A stretch of 64,000 nt of DNA from NCBI RefSeq assembly GCF_026213295.1, contig NC_079414.1, positions 14,544,650 to 14,608,649 on the forward strand, read 5' to 3'. The DNA comes from Gadus chalcogrammus. Its lineage: Eukaryota > Chordata > Actinopteri > Gadiformes > Gadidae. Below, one piece after another: positions 1-16,504 of the stretch (its first letter is position 1; each line of letters opens with the position of its first letter). The notes beneath the pieces were generated by a model. The model saw only the letters and a program-made list of their open reading frames with translations. It searched no databases and was not told the origin of the DNA. A program made the position numbers and the translations under genes.

Positions 1-959
1 AATTTATATAAATTACAATCAGGGGGAAATCAATGATCCACTGTCTTCCACATTATGATTCAAGCTTCAAGCTTGGGTAACTATAGTGTTGTGGATGTAA
101 CGATTTATGGGTCCAGCACGTTGTGTATTTGTGAGTTTAAGGTGAAAGGCCAGGGGGCCTTCCAGTGGTCCGGTGTAACGCAGCATGTTGTGCCAACGAA
201 CACTAAACTGCCGCACTAAAACAATGTCAGACGGACAGGGCACCTCTGTTAAACAACACAAATACCTTCCAAGTGTAGCTATGATGGTACAGAGAAAGAA
301 AGTGTCTCTGTGGCGGGATTTGTTCGGCTCTCAACAGCTGGGGTCCAGAAGGAATCGTTGCCGCTCTCTCACTGAGAATCTGCCTCATGCTCACTTCTCA
401 CTCCTGTCTCTCGCTCTCCCCTCTCTCTCCTCATCTTCCTCCCCTCCCCATTGATTCATTGAAAGATAATCGCAGGAGGGAAACGACCTGGGGGTCGCCA
501 TAGCAACTGATTTGGGTTACCCAGGAGAGCGATCGGAAGTATTAGGACGGACAGACGGACAGAGACAGAGACAGAGAAAGAGAGAGAGAGAGATTTGTGG
601 AAGGGCAGAGAGGAAAAACTGGAAAAAAAACTGATGGATGGGGCGAGAGAGAAAGGCTTTTTAAAAGCGGTTCCTTCTTCATTCATGAGGGATCAACGGC
701 TCAATTCACATCAAAGCTTTTATTTTGATGTTTAATGTTATTTGAATGCTTTTATTTTGAAGCCACAATGGCGGGTGTAATGGAGTTTCAGTGTGCCAAA
801 CATCTAAACACATCACATCTTCCATCTGTCACAGAACGCGCGATGTATACTCTGAGGAAGTAGTGCATTCTACATTTATACAGAACAAACAGATAGAAAT
901 AAGTTCTGTGATGAGAGCAATAAACGACAAACACACACACCATGTGCACATGCAAACCC
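1..959. other. Anonymous non-coding sequence
   Basis: No exon-like segment or recognisable repeat was found here. A short purine-rich run (AGAGACAGAGA type) lies at about 555-600, and AT-rich sequence with repeated TTTTATTTTGA words lies at about 715-765. Short open frames on both strands have no recognisable similarity and are taken as chance. Confidence 0.5.
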
Positions 960-960
960 T

Positions 961-1005
961 ACCACACACACACACACGCACACACACACACACACGGGCG
1001 CGCGC
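961..1005. repeat. Interrupted (AC)n followed by (GC)n
   Basis: An AC run broken once by a G leads directly into GGGCGCGCGCGC. Alternating purine-pyrimidine of both kinds side by side is a classic Z-DNA-prone sequence. Confidence 0.85.
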
Positions 1006-1257
1006 GCTTGGCTACCCTTATGCACACCCACAAATACATGGAATGCTGTCAGTTTTATTGGTTGTCTTGACAACGCCAACCCAGAGATGGGTGATCCCCA
1101 AATGTCTAAAATCAGGGCCAGTCCTAACCAATCACATCACAATGTGTCTCTGTGAGGGACAACACATACAACCTGCACAAGGTTTTCATGATTGCATTTC
1201 TGTTATATATTTTTTTTACTTTCCTTATTCTTCTGTGTGATTGTGCTCCTTATAATC

Positions 1258-1364
<107 letters not shown>

Positions 1365-1455
1365 CGATCCATCAGTGAGTCATAGCCAAAACTGCTCTTG
1401 GAGTGTCGGCACAATCATCTTTCATTACCTCAGTGAATCTCAGGTTTGTCAGCGA

Positions 1456-1493
1456 TCACACACACACACACCCCCACACACACACACACACAC
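1456..1493. repeat. Interrupted (AC)n microsatellite
   Basis: Two short AC runs are separated by a C5 tract; the array lies about 90 bp after the long GT array. Confidence 0.9.
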
Positions 1494-1967
1494 TGTGTAT
1501 AGCACTACACAGGTTTCAGCTGCTCCGTCCACAGCAGCGCTAATAGCTTGTGGCTAAGGGCTAACTAGTGCGTAGCGTGGAGCAGATGGTGAGGACACGA
1601 TGGGGTCCGACAGGAGGAGATGGCGTTCCAGTCGCTGAACACTTTCTCCACCTCCAACGGTGTCTGCAAGCACCGACGCCACAAGATCGGAGGGAGATAG
1701 ATAGGGAAAGGGGCCAAGCTTTTTCGAGAGAGTGAAAAAGCACTGCAGTGTGCAGTTACCGATGGGATTTGGTCCCCCCAGCAGATGCTGAGAGCCACAC
1801 AGACCCACGGTTACCCCGGGCATGTGGCCTGTTGAGGAACATCTGCTGGAGTCTGTTGCTGTCGCCATACAGTCTGCCCCTAGTCTCTCCCTTTCTTACT
1901 TTTTTTCCTTCTTTCGCTAGATTTATTCTGTTACTCTTTCTTCGTGCAGGGGTCATAGCGGTCCTAG

Positions 1968-2560
1968 AGATGATGATGCTAGTGTTGGTGGTGGTGGAGG
2001 TGTTAGTAGTGATGGGATGGAGGTGTTAGTAGGGTGGGATGGAGGTGGTGTTGGTGGTGGTGAAGGTGTTAATAGTGGTAGAATGGAGGTGTCTTAGGTG
2101 GTGGTGAAGGTGTTAATAGTGGTAGAATGGAGGTGTCTTAGGTGGAAGTGGAGGTGTTAGTAGTGATGGGATGGAGGTGTTAGAAGGGTGGGATGGAGGT
2201 GGTGTTGTTGGTGGAGGTGTTAGAAGGGATGTGACGGAGGTGGTGCTGGCGGTGATGGAGGTGTTAGTAGGGGAGGGATGGAGGTGGAATTGTTGGTTGT
2301 GGAGGTGTTAGTAGGGGTAGGATGGAGGTGGTGGTGGTGGTGGGGGAGGTGTTAGTAGTGGTTAGGATGGAGGTGGTGCTGGTGCTGGAGGTGTTAGTAG
2401 GGGTAGGATGGAGGTAGTGTTGGTGGTGGAGGTGTAAGTAAGGATGGGATTGAGCTGGAATTGGTGGTGGTGGAGGTGTTAGAAGTGGTGGTAGTAGGGG
2501 TAGGATGGAGGTGGTGTTGGTGGTGGAGGTGTTAGTAGTGATGGTGATAATGATGATGAC
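1968..2560. repeat. G-rich degenerate minisatellite
   Basis: About 590 bp are built from variants of a unit of roughly 30-50 bp containing GGTGGAGGTGTTAGTAG and GGTAGGATGGAGGTGG. Copies differ in length and by substitutions. G and T dominate one strand almost completely. It fades into ATGATGATG-type sequence at about 2535-2590. The long T/P/S/I-rich minus-strand open frame over the region is a by-product of the repeat. Confidence 0.9.
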
Positions 2561-2599
2561 ATTGATGATGCTGATGATGATGAGGGTGGTCATGGTGAT

Positions 2600-4650
<2,051 letters not shown>

Positions 4651-4661
4651 GGTGTGTGTGT

Positions 4662-4718
<57 letters not shown>
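4651..4718. repeat. (GT)n microsatellite with GC interruptions
   Basis: GT repeats carry GTGC interruptions near their start. Downstream, at 4800-4905, are scattered CTGTCTGTC words, a decayed relative of the tetranucleotide array type seen at 34.2 kb. Confidence 0.95.
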
Positions 4719-4720
<2 letters not shown>

Positions 4721-5149
4721 AGATTGGGTGTGTTTGGAGAAATTCTGAATCTGTCAGCCTCTCTGTCTTGCCTTCAGAGAGGCTTTCTTCATGTCTGTTT
4801 CATGTCTTCCTGTCTGTCTCTTTGTCTTGTCTGTTAGTCTATCAGTCTGTCCAGCTGTCTGCAATTGTGTCTGTAAGACCGCATGCCAATCTGTCTGTCT
4901 GCCTGTCTTAATGGAGGAGACAGAGAGGCAGAGAGGGAAGGATAGAGACAGAGAGGAAGGGACAGATAGAGTGAAAAATGATAGAAACGGAGAAAGAATC
5001 TTTCACCCTGTCTGACGTATGTCTCACTGTCTATATTTATTAAAAACAGAAGCGCCTTCAAAGTTCAGCTAGTCCAGGGAAATGGAGATGAGCAGTGATT
5101 TTAATTTAAACTTAACTTAAAGTTTGAGCCCGGAATATAACACACACAG

Positions 5150-5188
<39 letters not shown>

Positions 5189-5352
5189 TCAGTCCACTTG
5201 AGTGCGGGGAGAGTTAGAATGGTGCGATCGCCATGGTGACATTGCTGGGAGGGGTGGGTGGGGCAGCAGCAAAGAAAGGGATGAAAAGGAGATGGAGGAG
5301 GAGGAGGAAAACATCAGAGACATCACTGATGATATTAAAAGTACATTCAGTT

Positions 5353-5470
<118 letters not shown>

Positions 5471-5747
5471 CAACACGTCCACACCCTGCTGTGTTAATTA
5501 CTTTCTCTCTGGTGCTTTGATGACCACAGTAACACACACACCCACATACATGCACACAAACATGGTATTCACACGGAAGCACACACAGTAGCCCAGACAT
5601 AAACACCAACACACACACTCAGACACAAGCACACACATACTGATACACACACTGAGACACAAACACCTTCATCAGCCCCTCCCACACATACACACACTCG
5701 CAACCCCCTTCTATACAAATTTCACCCCTAATCACCTCACACTGAGA

Positions 5748-7441
<1,694 letters not shown>

Positions 7442-7444
7442 TTA

Positions 7445-7996
7445 TGCCGCTTTTCCACCGCACATGTAGCTCGACTCGACACGACACGACTCGACACGAC
7501 TCGACACGGTAGCAGCGCGGGTGCTTTTCCACCGCAAATAGTACCTCCGGGACGTGGGCGGGGTCGTCTGCGCGAAAGGGCCGTGACGTATTTTTGTACG
7601 CGACGCAAACAACACCTACGTGACCCACACATGGACAGAACCCACATAACAACAATGGAGAACATCGATGCGATGGTATTCGTGTTCGTATTATTAGCTG
7701 GCATGTTGAAGAAGTGGAATATGTTGGCTGCGGCGCTACTATGGCTGTTCTATCGTTACCAGCATGGTTGCCATGTCGCTCTCGTGACTTCGTCACACTC
7801 TCTGGCCAATCAGTGGCCGGCCGTCTGCCGACGTCACCTTTTAGCATCGGCTCAGCCGCTTGGAACCTAGAGCGAGGCGGTACTAGAAAAAGCAGCCACT
7901 TGAGGTACTAGATCACGGTGGAAACGCAAAAAAGGCGAGCTGAGTCGAGTCGAGTCGAGTCGTGTCGAGCTGGTACCATGCAGTGGAAAAGCGGCA
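7445..7996. mobile_element. Harbinger-like MITE (552 bp)
   Basis: The ends are terminal inverted repeats beginning TGCCGCTTTTCCAC, with near-perfect agreement over at least 17 bases, and are flanked on both sides by TTA (7442-7444 and 7997-7999). A 3-bp TWA duplication is the hallmark of PIF/Harbinger insertion, so that superfamily is inferred. Inside each end is a run of TCGACTCGACACGAC units. A second, nested inverted pair lies further in: CTTTTCCACCGCAAATAGTACC at about 7523 against GAGGTACTAG...GGTGGAAA at about 7902-7924. An internal open frame from an ATG at 7655 (starting MENIDAMVFVFV) may be a remnant of an element-encoded protein. There is no complete transposase, so the element is non-autonomous. 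The intact TSD and ends suggest a fairly young copy. Confidence 0.85.
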
Positions 7997-8112
7997 TTAG
8001 TGTCTTGGGAACCCCATGTCGGATGACAATTTCCATCACACCGTTCATATCTCTCTCCCTTTCTCTTTCTCCATGACGCCATCACAACTGGGCAGAAACA
8101 TCAGGAGGACAA

Positions 8113-8283
8113 TCCCCATAGGAACCATCGTCATAGGAACGTCGCCAGAGGACCCGTAGCCTTAGGAACCAACCCCAGATGAACCTCGCCAGTGGTTTCA
8201 TCACCATAGGAACCATCGCCAGAAGAACCACCGCCAGAGAAACTGATGTCATAAGAACCATCGCCATTGGAATCATCAGTATT
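8113..8283. repeat. Degenerate 15-bp minisatellite
   Basis: Variants of CATAGGAACCATCGCC repeat about every 15 bp, with many substitutions and small length changes. The hydrophobic, methionine-rich minus-strand open frame across it comes from the unit length being a multiple of three. Confidence 0.75.
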
Positions 8284-9000
8284 TGAACCCGAAACATAGG
8301 TTGTACCTTATTTTGTTTTCACAGTAAAGATGAGAAGAGGATTCTTAACATTTGGCACACTACATGGTCCTAGTAGACGTAGAGTAGTGGCACCCTATCC
8401 CATCATCAATAGATATCTGCCAGAGTTGAATTACTGATTGATGTTAAAAAATAGAGAATGACATCCATTCACTATTCATACCCAGGAGGGGGAACACTGC
8501 ATCTAAAAGGCTTAACAACAAAACCAATAACAACTCGTTATTGATGGACATGTCATTTTGACGACCATATAGTTCTGACCAATAGATTGAACGAGAGGCG
8601 AGTGGAGGTGGTTTGCGTCAATGCTCTCGACTCATGGGGGAATAGTTAGCTTATGTGGTGGTAGATCTTACCATAAACACCCTACGTTTTTGTTTTCATT
8701 TCATTTCAATTACAGATAGAGCATTTTTTTTCCTCTTTAAACCCATCAAATTAGACGACAAATCCAATTAGACATTTCCAATTAAAAAGTCCAGACAGCC
8801 GCAGACCCCATTATGTTTCTCATTTATTTTGGTCCCAGCACTTATAGACAGCTGGTCCTATATCGAACCCTGTGACAAGGAATCACTTAAACATTGGGGG
8901 ACAGAGGAATAGGTGCTCTGCCATCATGCTGTATAAACATACACACCCCAAGGATTCACACTGGAGCTTTATTTTAAAGGCTTATTTAAGTCATAAAGAG
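8284..9000. other. Anonymous non-coding sequence
   Basis: AT-rich unique-looking sequence. Nothing recognised. Confidence 0.5.
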
Positions 9001-9200
9001 GGGCAGGATAGACTGGTGGGGATGTCATTCAAGTCCCAGCTGAAATGTTCCAGGTTTGAAGCCCAATGAAAACAGGCTACCAGTATAGCATCCTTGAGCA
9101 ATAAACCATAACCCTAACCATTACATTATCCTGGGTAAAAAAGAAAAATCACTGGAAGCCGTTTGGATAAAAGCATCTGCTGATAAATGTTCTGAATGAT
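9001..9200 (+). mobile_element. tRNA-type SINE copy
   Basis: A B-box-like GTTCCAGGTTTGAAGCCC lies near 9047-9064, followed by a CCTTGAGCAA block. The copy ends with GTTTGGATAAAAGCATCTGCT at about 9160-9183, the tail shared by many teleost SINEs (consensus about GCTTTGGATAAAAGCGTCTGC). It has diverged from any active form. The boundaries are approximate because I cannot identify target duplications with certainty. Confidence 0.65.
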
Positions 9201-10803
9201 CAATTCTAAAAAGTAATTAGTAAATTGTGAATGCTAATTGTTGTTTTCTCCCTAATTTATCTATCTGTGCTGCTTTCTCTTTCCCTCTTATTATCTCGAC
9301 CAAAAACCTTTTTCTTTTTTTATATATTCCGTTAAATTTAAGACAGAAAATTGGAGTCATGAGGTTGAACTAATGAAGTCACGTTCCGATTTGCTGCCAT
9401 ATTCTTGTCTCTTTCATTACTTCGTTTGTCGCACTGACCTCATTCACCTCCTGTGTAGTTAAGCTCTTCTCCGCACCGTTCTTGCAAGCTTATTAAGTCA
9501 GACGTGGGAAAAGTGGCAGCCATTAAAAGGATTACTGGCTTCTGTCAATTTGCTGGCGTTGTCTTGGTTTTTATATTATGTGAGGAACACTGTAGAATCT
9601 CCCATTGCGGTGCCTCTGGCTGAAGATACATTTGATTATTTATCTTCACTATGACTGTTGCTTTTTTTTCTTTTTCTGACGCTTTCAGCCTACAGATCGG
9701 GATATTTAGAGATAGCGTGTTGAAGTGTATGAATTATTTGACTAGAATGATGTTTTCACCTCACATCTTCAGAAACTGTCTACATTCGTTCTCACAAAAT
9801 GGGAAAATATGAAATGCATAACATTCAGCAACATCTTTGAAAATCCAGGATTCATCCAGGATTCAATCACCTCACTTGCATAAAAATCACCAAAAAAAAC
9901 GGAAGAAAGTAGGAATGAGAAAAGGATCTTGGGAGTTAACCTGCTGGTCAGTCAGAGGCGCGCATATCTTTAAACCTTCAAGGGGAGGAACCACCGTAGG
10001 GAAACAGAGAGGCAGGTGGGAGCAGACGGCGCAGTAAGGGTAAGGGCCAGCAAAATGTGATGATGCCACCTTTTCTTCAGCTCTGACAGCTGGGTACAGC
10101 CGTGTTAGCATAGCATTAGCATAGTGATTAACTGCGTCATTAACATAATGATTATTTGAGGTATTAGCATTAGTTCCAAGAGTTGGTGGAGGGGGAATGG
10201 GTGAGGGTCTACTAGCAAGAGCAAGAGAGCGAAAGCGAGAGAGATAGAAGGCGAGCAGACTGAACAGGTGAATAAGAAGTGATTGACAAGCTGTAATCCA
10301 GTGTTCTGCTGTTCTCTTTTTCCTCTCCTCTCCGTCTGTCAGCTTCCTCTCTGCTTTAATTGGTCTATTCGTTTCTCCTCTTTCACTATCTGCTCAGTCC
10401 GGTTTTTCCTCTACCCGTCTTTCTACCTGTATGTCCCTCGTCTTCTTCACTCTACCCGTTGCTCTTCCAATCTCTCTTCTCTGTCTCTCTGTATGCCTCT
10501 CTATCTGCTCCATCTCTCTGCCCATGCCTATCTCCTCTCTGCCACTCTCTTTGCCTGTCTTTCTTTTCTCAACACATCTGTCCCTATACAACCTCTCTCT
10601 CTTAGCCCCAGTGTGTTCATCTAGTCGCCCTCGGCTCTCAGAAACCGTGTCTTTCATCTACAGCTTCTGGAGGCATAGAGAACGAGAGGGAACATGTTGT
10701 CATTCCTGAGAAATCTTACTGAGAAACTCCAACTGAGAATCTTCAACATAACCACTCTTGCCATAAATAGACATGCACTAATTCAAGCCCAATACCTACC
10801 CAG
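9201..10803. other. Non-coding with pyrimidine-rich block
   Basis: AT-rich to about 9900; tandem TTAGCATAG words lie at about 10105-10165. From about 10305 to 10640 the plus strand is a CT-rich low-complexity tract (TCTCTGTCTCTCTG-like). Leucine/serine-rich open frames there are compositional. No gene was seen. Confidence 0.5.
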
Positions 10804-10846
10804 CGCGCACGCGCACGCACGCACGCACGCACGCACGCACACACAC
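10804..10846. repeat. (ACGC)n tetranucleotide array
   Basis: A short CGCACGCACGCACG run grades into ACAC. This is the same kind of AC-to-ACGC conversion as at 51.24 kb. Confidence 0.9.
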
Positions 10847-11069
10847 TAATACAGGCAACGACATCCATCGTTTACATTATGAACAGACTCATATAATGAT
10901 AGGGCTCGATCCAAATACCTGTAATAGACATCTGTGGTCGTTAACAATTGTTGCTAATTAACGAACCAATCAGCATCAAGCCATGTCCAAGCGACGTGTG
11001 ACTGAAGAGGATAAATGTCAAACCGGAATGTCAATCAGATGAGAAAACAGTTTGCTGCCACACTGTCTT

Positions 11070-11170
11070 ACTGTGTAAGGGGCAATGCCAATGGGTAGTA
11101 TGATAGTTAGAGGTCTACTCCTCATCACTGAGCAAGATGCCCTTAACTGCACCTTAAGGACATTTGTCTG
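11070..11170 (+). mobile_element. Possible SINE body fragment
   Basis: The words CTACTCCTCATCACTGAGCA and GATGCCCTTAACTGCACC resemble the middle of common fish SINEs (ACTGAGCAAGATGCCCTTAAC-type). Neither head nor tail is clear, so this is a weak call. Confidence 0.35.
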
Positions 11171-11457
11171 AATCCATGGTAAGGGGCTTTAGATGCAGGC
11201 GCCTGCTTGATGATCTGGTAAAGGGGTATAACATTTGAAGCTATCCGTTCATCTGACACTAAGGGCATTACTCACTAAGAATATATAAAACTGGACTTTT
11301 GGTTTGTGCAAAGAAAAAGAGAAAACCAAAAGAACCTTGAATTATTGAATTTGTGCATGTGCTTGTGAGTGTGTGCTCACTTGCGTGTGTGTGATGTAGT
11401 TGGTTGCAGAATGTTTGTGTGTGCACACTTGCGTGTTTTCTTTTATGAGGCAGTTGG

Positions 11458-11458
<1 letters not shown>

Positions 11459-11534
<76 letters not shown>
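11459..11534. repeat. (TG)n microsatellite, about 38 copies
   Basis: This is a pure TG array. It faces the AC array at 11767 in inverted orientation, with 232 bp between them. Confidence 0.98.
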
Positions 11535-11535
<1 letters not shown>

Positions 11536-11764
11536 AAACTGTTGTTCTAAAAGAGATTGAAAGTGAATTGGAAGCTATTAACCTGACCTTCCCTCGCCAC
11601 CACACGGCTTTGGAGCAGAAAATACCTCAACTAAACTACATTACCTATATCTCTTTCGCTCTCCCTCCCCCTCTCTCTCTCAGCCCCTCTAGCTCTCTCA
11701 CCTCCTGTCTCTTCCTCACCCCACTCCTTCCCTCTGCAGAGCCCTTCTCTAAACCGCCTTGTTT

Positions 11765-11887
<123 letters not shown>

Positions 11888-12083
11888 TCATCTTCAACAA
11901 TAAAACCCTCTGGTCTCTCACCCCTCCCCCACCTTCTTGCTCTTTGTCCTCCTCCACCAGCCCCTCTTTCCTGTTTTTCTCCTCCATTTTGGTCTACAGG
12001 TGGCTACATGGAGGGAGGAGGCAATATGTGATTCCCAAGACCAAGCGATCTGCCACCTCTTCCTCAGTTCCTATCTGTCCTTT

Positions 12084-12086
<3 letters not shown>

Positions 12087-12117
<31 letters not shown>
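12087..12117. repeat. Short (GT)n run
   Basis: About 15 GT copies, followed by imperfect TGTGTGTTCGTG-type sequence to about 12245. A (CCCT)n/(CT)n run follows at 12311-12355. Confidence 0.9.
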
Positions 12118-12124
<7 letters not shown>

Positions 12125-12359
12125 TGTTCGTGCCCGTGTTTGCTTTATATGTAAATGTGTGTGTATGGGGAGGTACTTGTGATTGTGCTTGTAATATACT
12201 GTGTTTGTCTATGGCTCTGCGTTTGTGTGTTTGTGTGTGTTTGTTCTCCACCTGTATGAGAACTGCAATTGACACAATATAATCATGATAAGTTGTCTGG
12301 TCCACTGCACTCTCCCTCCCTCCCTCCCTCCCTCTCTCGCTCTCTCTCTATCTCTCATG

Positions 12360-13234
12360 GTCCATTACAGCTCCACTGGGTCTTGATAGGAGTCCAGGCT
12401 ATCTCAGATGCTCCTCTCCCACCGGGTTCTCTGCTTCCATATCGTAACCAGACCCATTTCAGCTGGACCAGGAAGGTATCGGGCTGAGCTTGACTGACCC
12501 TGCACCCATCTGGAATGACCCCCCTACCCCCTGACACCCGTACACAGAACTGAGCTGAGCCTTAGTCGAGACACTTATGTGTAATGGTCAATGATGCATC
12601 GTTTCAATAAAATAGTAGGCAATATTGTTTGGCTCAACCGTCTGTAATGTTCACAGATTTTGACGTTTGCATTGAGATCGCTACAATTCATAATGTGATA
12701 GATATATCTGATGTGTCGTTTCTTTAACCCCTATTTTAATTGATTATTCCGTTTTCCATTGGCTCCTGTCCTTGACCATGCGCAGTGAATTTCCCATAGA
12801 GGAAGGCTAAGATAAGGACCATCCTCTCTTATTTTGACCGTATAGCCACAGGTTCTCAGCAGCCTCCATGGTTCCCCAGCGTCCCAAACCAGCCGATCTC
12901 AGCAGAACAGGACGGGCCGAGCTCTGACCGCACTGCAGACATAACAAGAAAACACTTTATGCCTCTGCCAAATGAACCAAATGATGCACCATTAGCATAA
13001 AGCAGCCTACCGCCCGGTTCATTTGTGGATGGTATAAGAGGCCAGACAGCTACTTAGCAAATACCAGACAGCTATTTAGAAGAATCTGGACACCTCATTG
13101 CCTCATTGCACTCTTCCACTAAATATTCCTTTTTCCAAAAGTTGTACTACTTACTACGCGACAACAACAACAAAGTAGGTTTGCGATGATGTGTCTCTAT
13201 GATGATAGAGACACCACATTCTACTATGCTGCAG
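12360..13234. other. Anonymous non-coding sequence
   Basis: Moderately GC-rich unique-looking sequence with no recognised exon or element. Confidence 0.45.
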
Positions 13235-13402
13235 TGATGCCCCGGTCCACCTGAAGCACATGATTGAGTGGCTGACACCTGTAGATCATCGCCTCATTAA
13301 GCCTCTGCATGAGGAAGAGTACTTGTCCTGGCAGCAGCTGAGGATACTTATCACTGATTACCAGCCCGTCGAGATGGTCATTTGCATATCATCATCGCGG
13401 TG
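13235..13402 (+). other. Coding-like segment, possible unrecognised exon
   Basis: The 168 bases between a CTGCAG and a GTGAGA are open in one frame, reading DAPVHLKHMIEWLTPVDH and onward through EEEYLSWQQLRILITDYQP before a TGA at 13404. The amino-acid composition is protein-like rather than low-complexity. The upstream pyrimidine tract is weak, and I recognise no family. It could be a chance frame, a decayed transposon fragment or a real exon on the plus strand. Confidence 0.2.
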
Positions 13403-13406
13403 GTGA

Positions 13407-14332
13407 GAGGCTGCGTTGAAGAGGGGGGGAAAGGTTTTGAAGTAGCAAGCTGCCAACACCGGTTGGCTGAGTGGACGGAATACCAGGCTGCTGTAGCTGC
13501 ATTGATCACTTTGATGTTTGCTTTCTGCCTTCTGTCTTGTCTTCGAAGAACTTTTTTGAGTTGTGTTTATGCATGGGTGTGTGTCTGTAAGAGTGTGTGT
13601 AGGTATAAGTGCGTGAGCGCCTGTGTGAGATTAAGTGTGTGTGTGTGCATGCGTGCATGCGTATGTGCGTGCCTGCGTGTGTGTGTGTCTGCATTCTTGT
13701 GCTTGTATAAGTGTGTGACAGTGTGTGCATGTGTGAGAATGAAGTGTGCGTAAATGTCTGACGTGAGGTGTGCTAAGGAGTGCTAAGGAGCTCTACAGAG
13801 TTGTGCGTCAGGGGAAACAGACAGACTGCGTTAGACACAGCTAACCTCTGGGTAATAAAAGAGCAGGGGGAGATCGCTAAATGAAGAGTCAGTGGTGTGC
13901 AGATGAGTTCTGGGAGAGAGATGAATGGCAGGGATATGTCCCGCGCTCAGTGATTCTCTGGAAGTGCAGCGGGGACATAAATTAAATCTGTCTGTTACTG
14001 AGAATAGCCCCCGGCATTCATTTCAACACTATGGGGCTGCCAACGCTCTCGCTCTCTCTCCCTCGCCTCGCTCTGTCTTATTATATCTCTCGCCCTTCTT
14101 ATTGCCTTACTGCAATGAGATTTGAACACAAACCCACTGTTGATTTACCGTCTATTAAGTGATGGGTAGAGGCTAACACAATGAGAGAAAGAGAAAGAGA
14201 GGCACAGAGAGAGATAGAGAGGGACAGAAAGAGAGAGATAAACAGAGTTAAAAAAAGAGAGCGAAAGATAAGAGACAATGACTTAATTAATTACGTAAAT
14301 ATAGTAAGAAATCAAGTATATATGTATTGCTT

Positions 14333-14334
<2 letters not shown>
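13407..14334. other. Non-coding with imperfect TG-rich and GA-rich tracts
   Basis: Irregular TGTGTGCATGCGTGC-like sequence covers about 13565-13750, and an AGAGAGA-rich purine tract covers about 14180-14275. No gene was recognised. Confidence 0.5.

Positions 14335-14389
<55 letters not shown>
14335..14389. repeat. (CA)n microsatellite, about 27 copies
   Basis: This is a pure CA array. Confidence 0.98.
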
Positions 14390-15422
<1,033 letters not shown>

Positions 15423-15517
15423 CTCTGCCATTATCTATCCTGTTTAACAAGACCCAAAAAGATGGAAAGAGATAGCTGGATGCCACAACACATTGGCCTG
15501 AGGAAACTGCTTCAAAC

Positions 15518-16013
15518 TAGCCTGGTTCTACCAGACTCTCGTACTAGAGTCTGGACCTAATCAATTGACAAACGTTAACTCACTTGAAGGCGGGTGTCTG
15601 TTGAAGTTTAAAATGATTGGATCTGCCCAGTGCCACTCTGGATCTGCCATAACCAATCGCTAACGTTTGGTTGTGACGTATGTCATGCGCCGGGAATCAA
15701 GCGCAGGTTGTACACAAACCAAACACCTTGCGCGTCTGCACGAAAATGTCCGTCAACGACAGCTGCAGGTTTTGTTCGTCGAATTTAATTTATCAGGGAA
15801 AAATTGCACATTGTAAATCAACTACCGACCTACAACAACAACTCAAACTGGCGTACGACTTTATCGTCATTGTTCTCAGACACGCCCTCTGTTCGCTGAT
15901 TGGCGGCCGCTGTGGCAGCACCAGAAAACCAAATTACATACAGCAGGTCCAGACCTAGTACTGAAGGGAAATTCAAATTGAGCGGAAGTACTTAGGCGGG
16001 CGGAGCCAGGCTA
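15518..16013. mobile_element. MITE with 9-bp target duplication (496 bp)
   Basis: The element starts TAGCCTGGTTC and ends with the inverted form GAGCCAGGCTA. GCTTCAAAC occurs directly on both sides (15509-15517 and 16014-16022), a perfect 9-bp target duplication. Nine bases fits Mutator-type (MULE) transposases; 8-bp hAT or P types cannot be wholly excluded. Just inside the left end is a hairpin, CCAGACTC...GAGTCTGG (15531-15554), echoed near the right end by CCAGACCTAGTACT. A short frame from 15747 begins MSVNDSCRFCSSNL, with a CxxC, and could be a trace of a zinc-binding N-terminus. There is no transposase, so the element is non-autonomous. Confidence 0.8.
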
Positions 16014-16022
16014 GCTTCAAAC

Positions 16023-16504
16023 CACCCAAACCTCCAAAATTGTAATTTAGCTGTAGCACAGCTTGCTGTATCCTTGTCCTCCGGTTCCGGTGGAGAACCT
16101 GCTCGGAATCGTGAAAGCTGATTTGTTGAGCTCTTATTTTGAAGGAGGCAAAAAATGCCCCAGTCAGAATTCTCCCTAAAATAGTGTGGTTGAACTTAAG
16201 CTAAAGCCACGTTATTAACAAAGGGAAGCAGGATTGCACCATATGCAATTCATTTAAAGCAGGTAAGTGCAGAAGGGCAATCACTTTCAACCTTCACTTC
16301 GTCCTCTGAGTATTCACCCAATTAAAGATCTCAGCAGCTTTTTGGACTTCAGACTCCAATACATTCAAGCGATATAATAAAATCAAATTTTTCGTCTGTC
16401 AAGCAGTGTTTGTAAAGTTCAGCCGGGGACTTTAGCCGAATGCATCAGAACATACTGCAGAAAATTCCTTCCGCAAACGCAAACACGCTCACACATACGG
16501 TTAC
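16023..16504. other. Presumed intron sequence downstream of the channel exon
   Basis: On the minus strand this follows the coding exon. It is AT-rich and unique-looking. I searched by eye for a following exon encoding the first transmembrane segment of a T-type channel (LNCVTLGM-like) here and leftwards to position 1 and did not find one. Confidence 0.4.

Noticed and set aside
2264..2593. 109-codon minus-strand frame rich in T, I and P
   Set aside because: It derives from the G-rich minisatellite on the other strand.
8082..8297. Hydrophobic minus-strand frame resembling a membrane protein
   Set aside because: It comes from the 15-bp degenerate tandem repeat.
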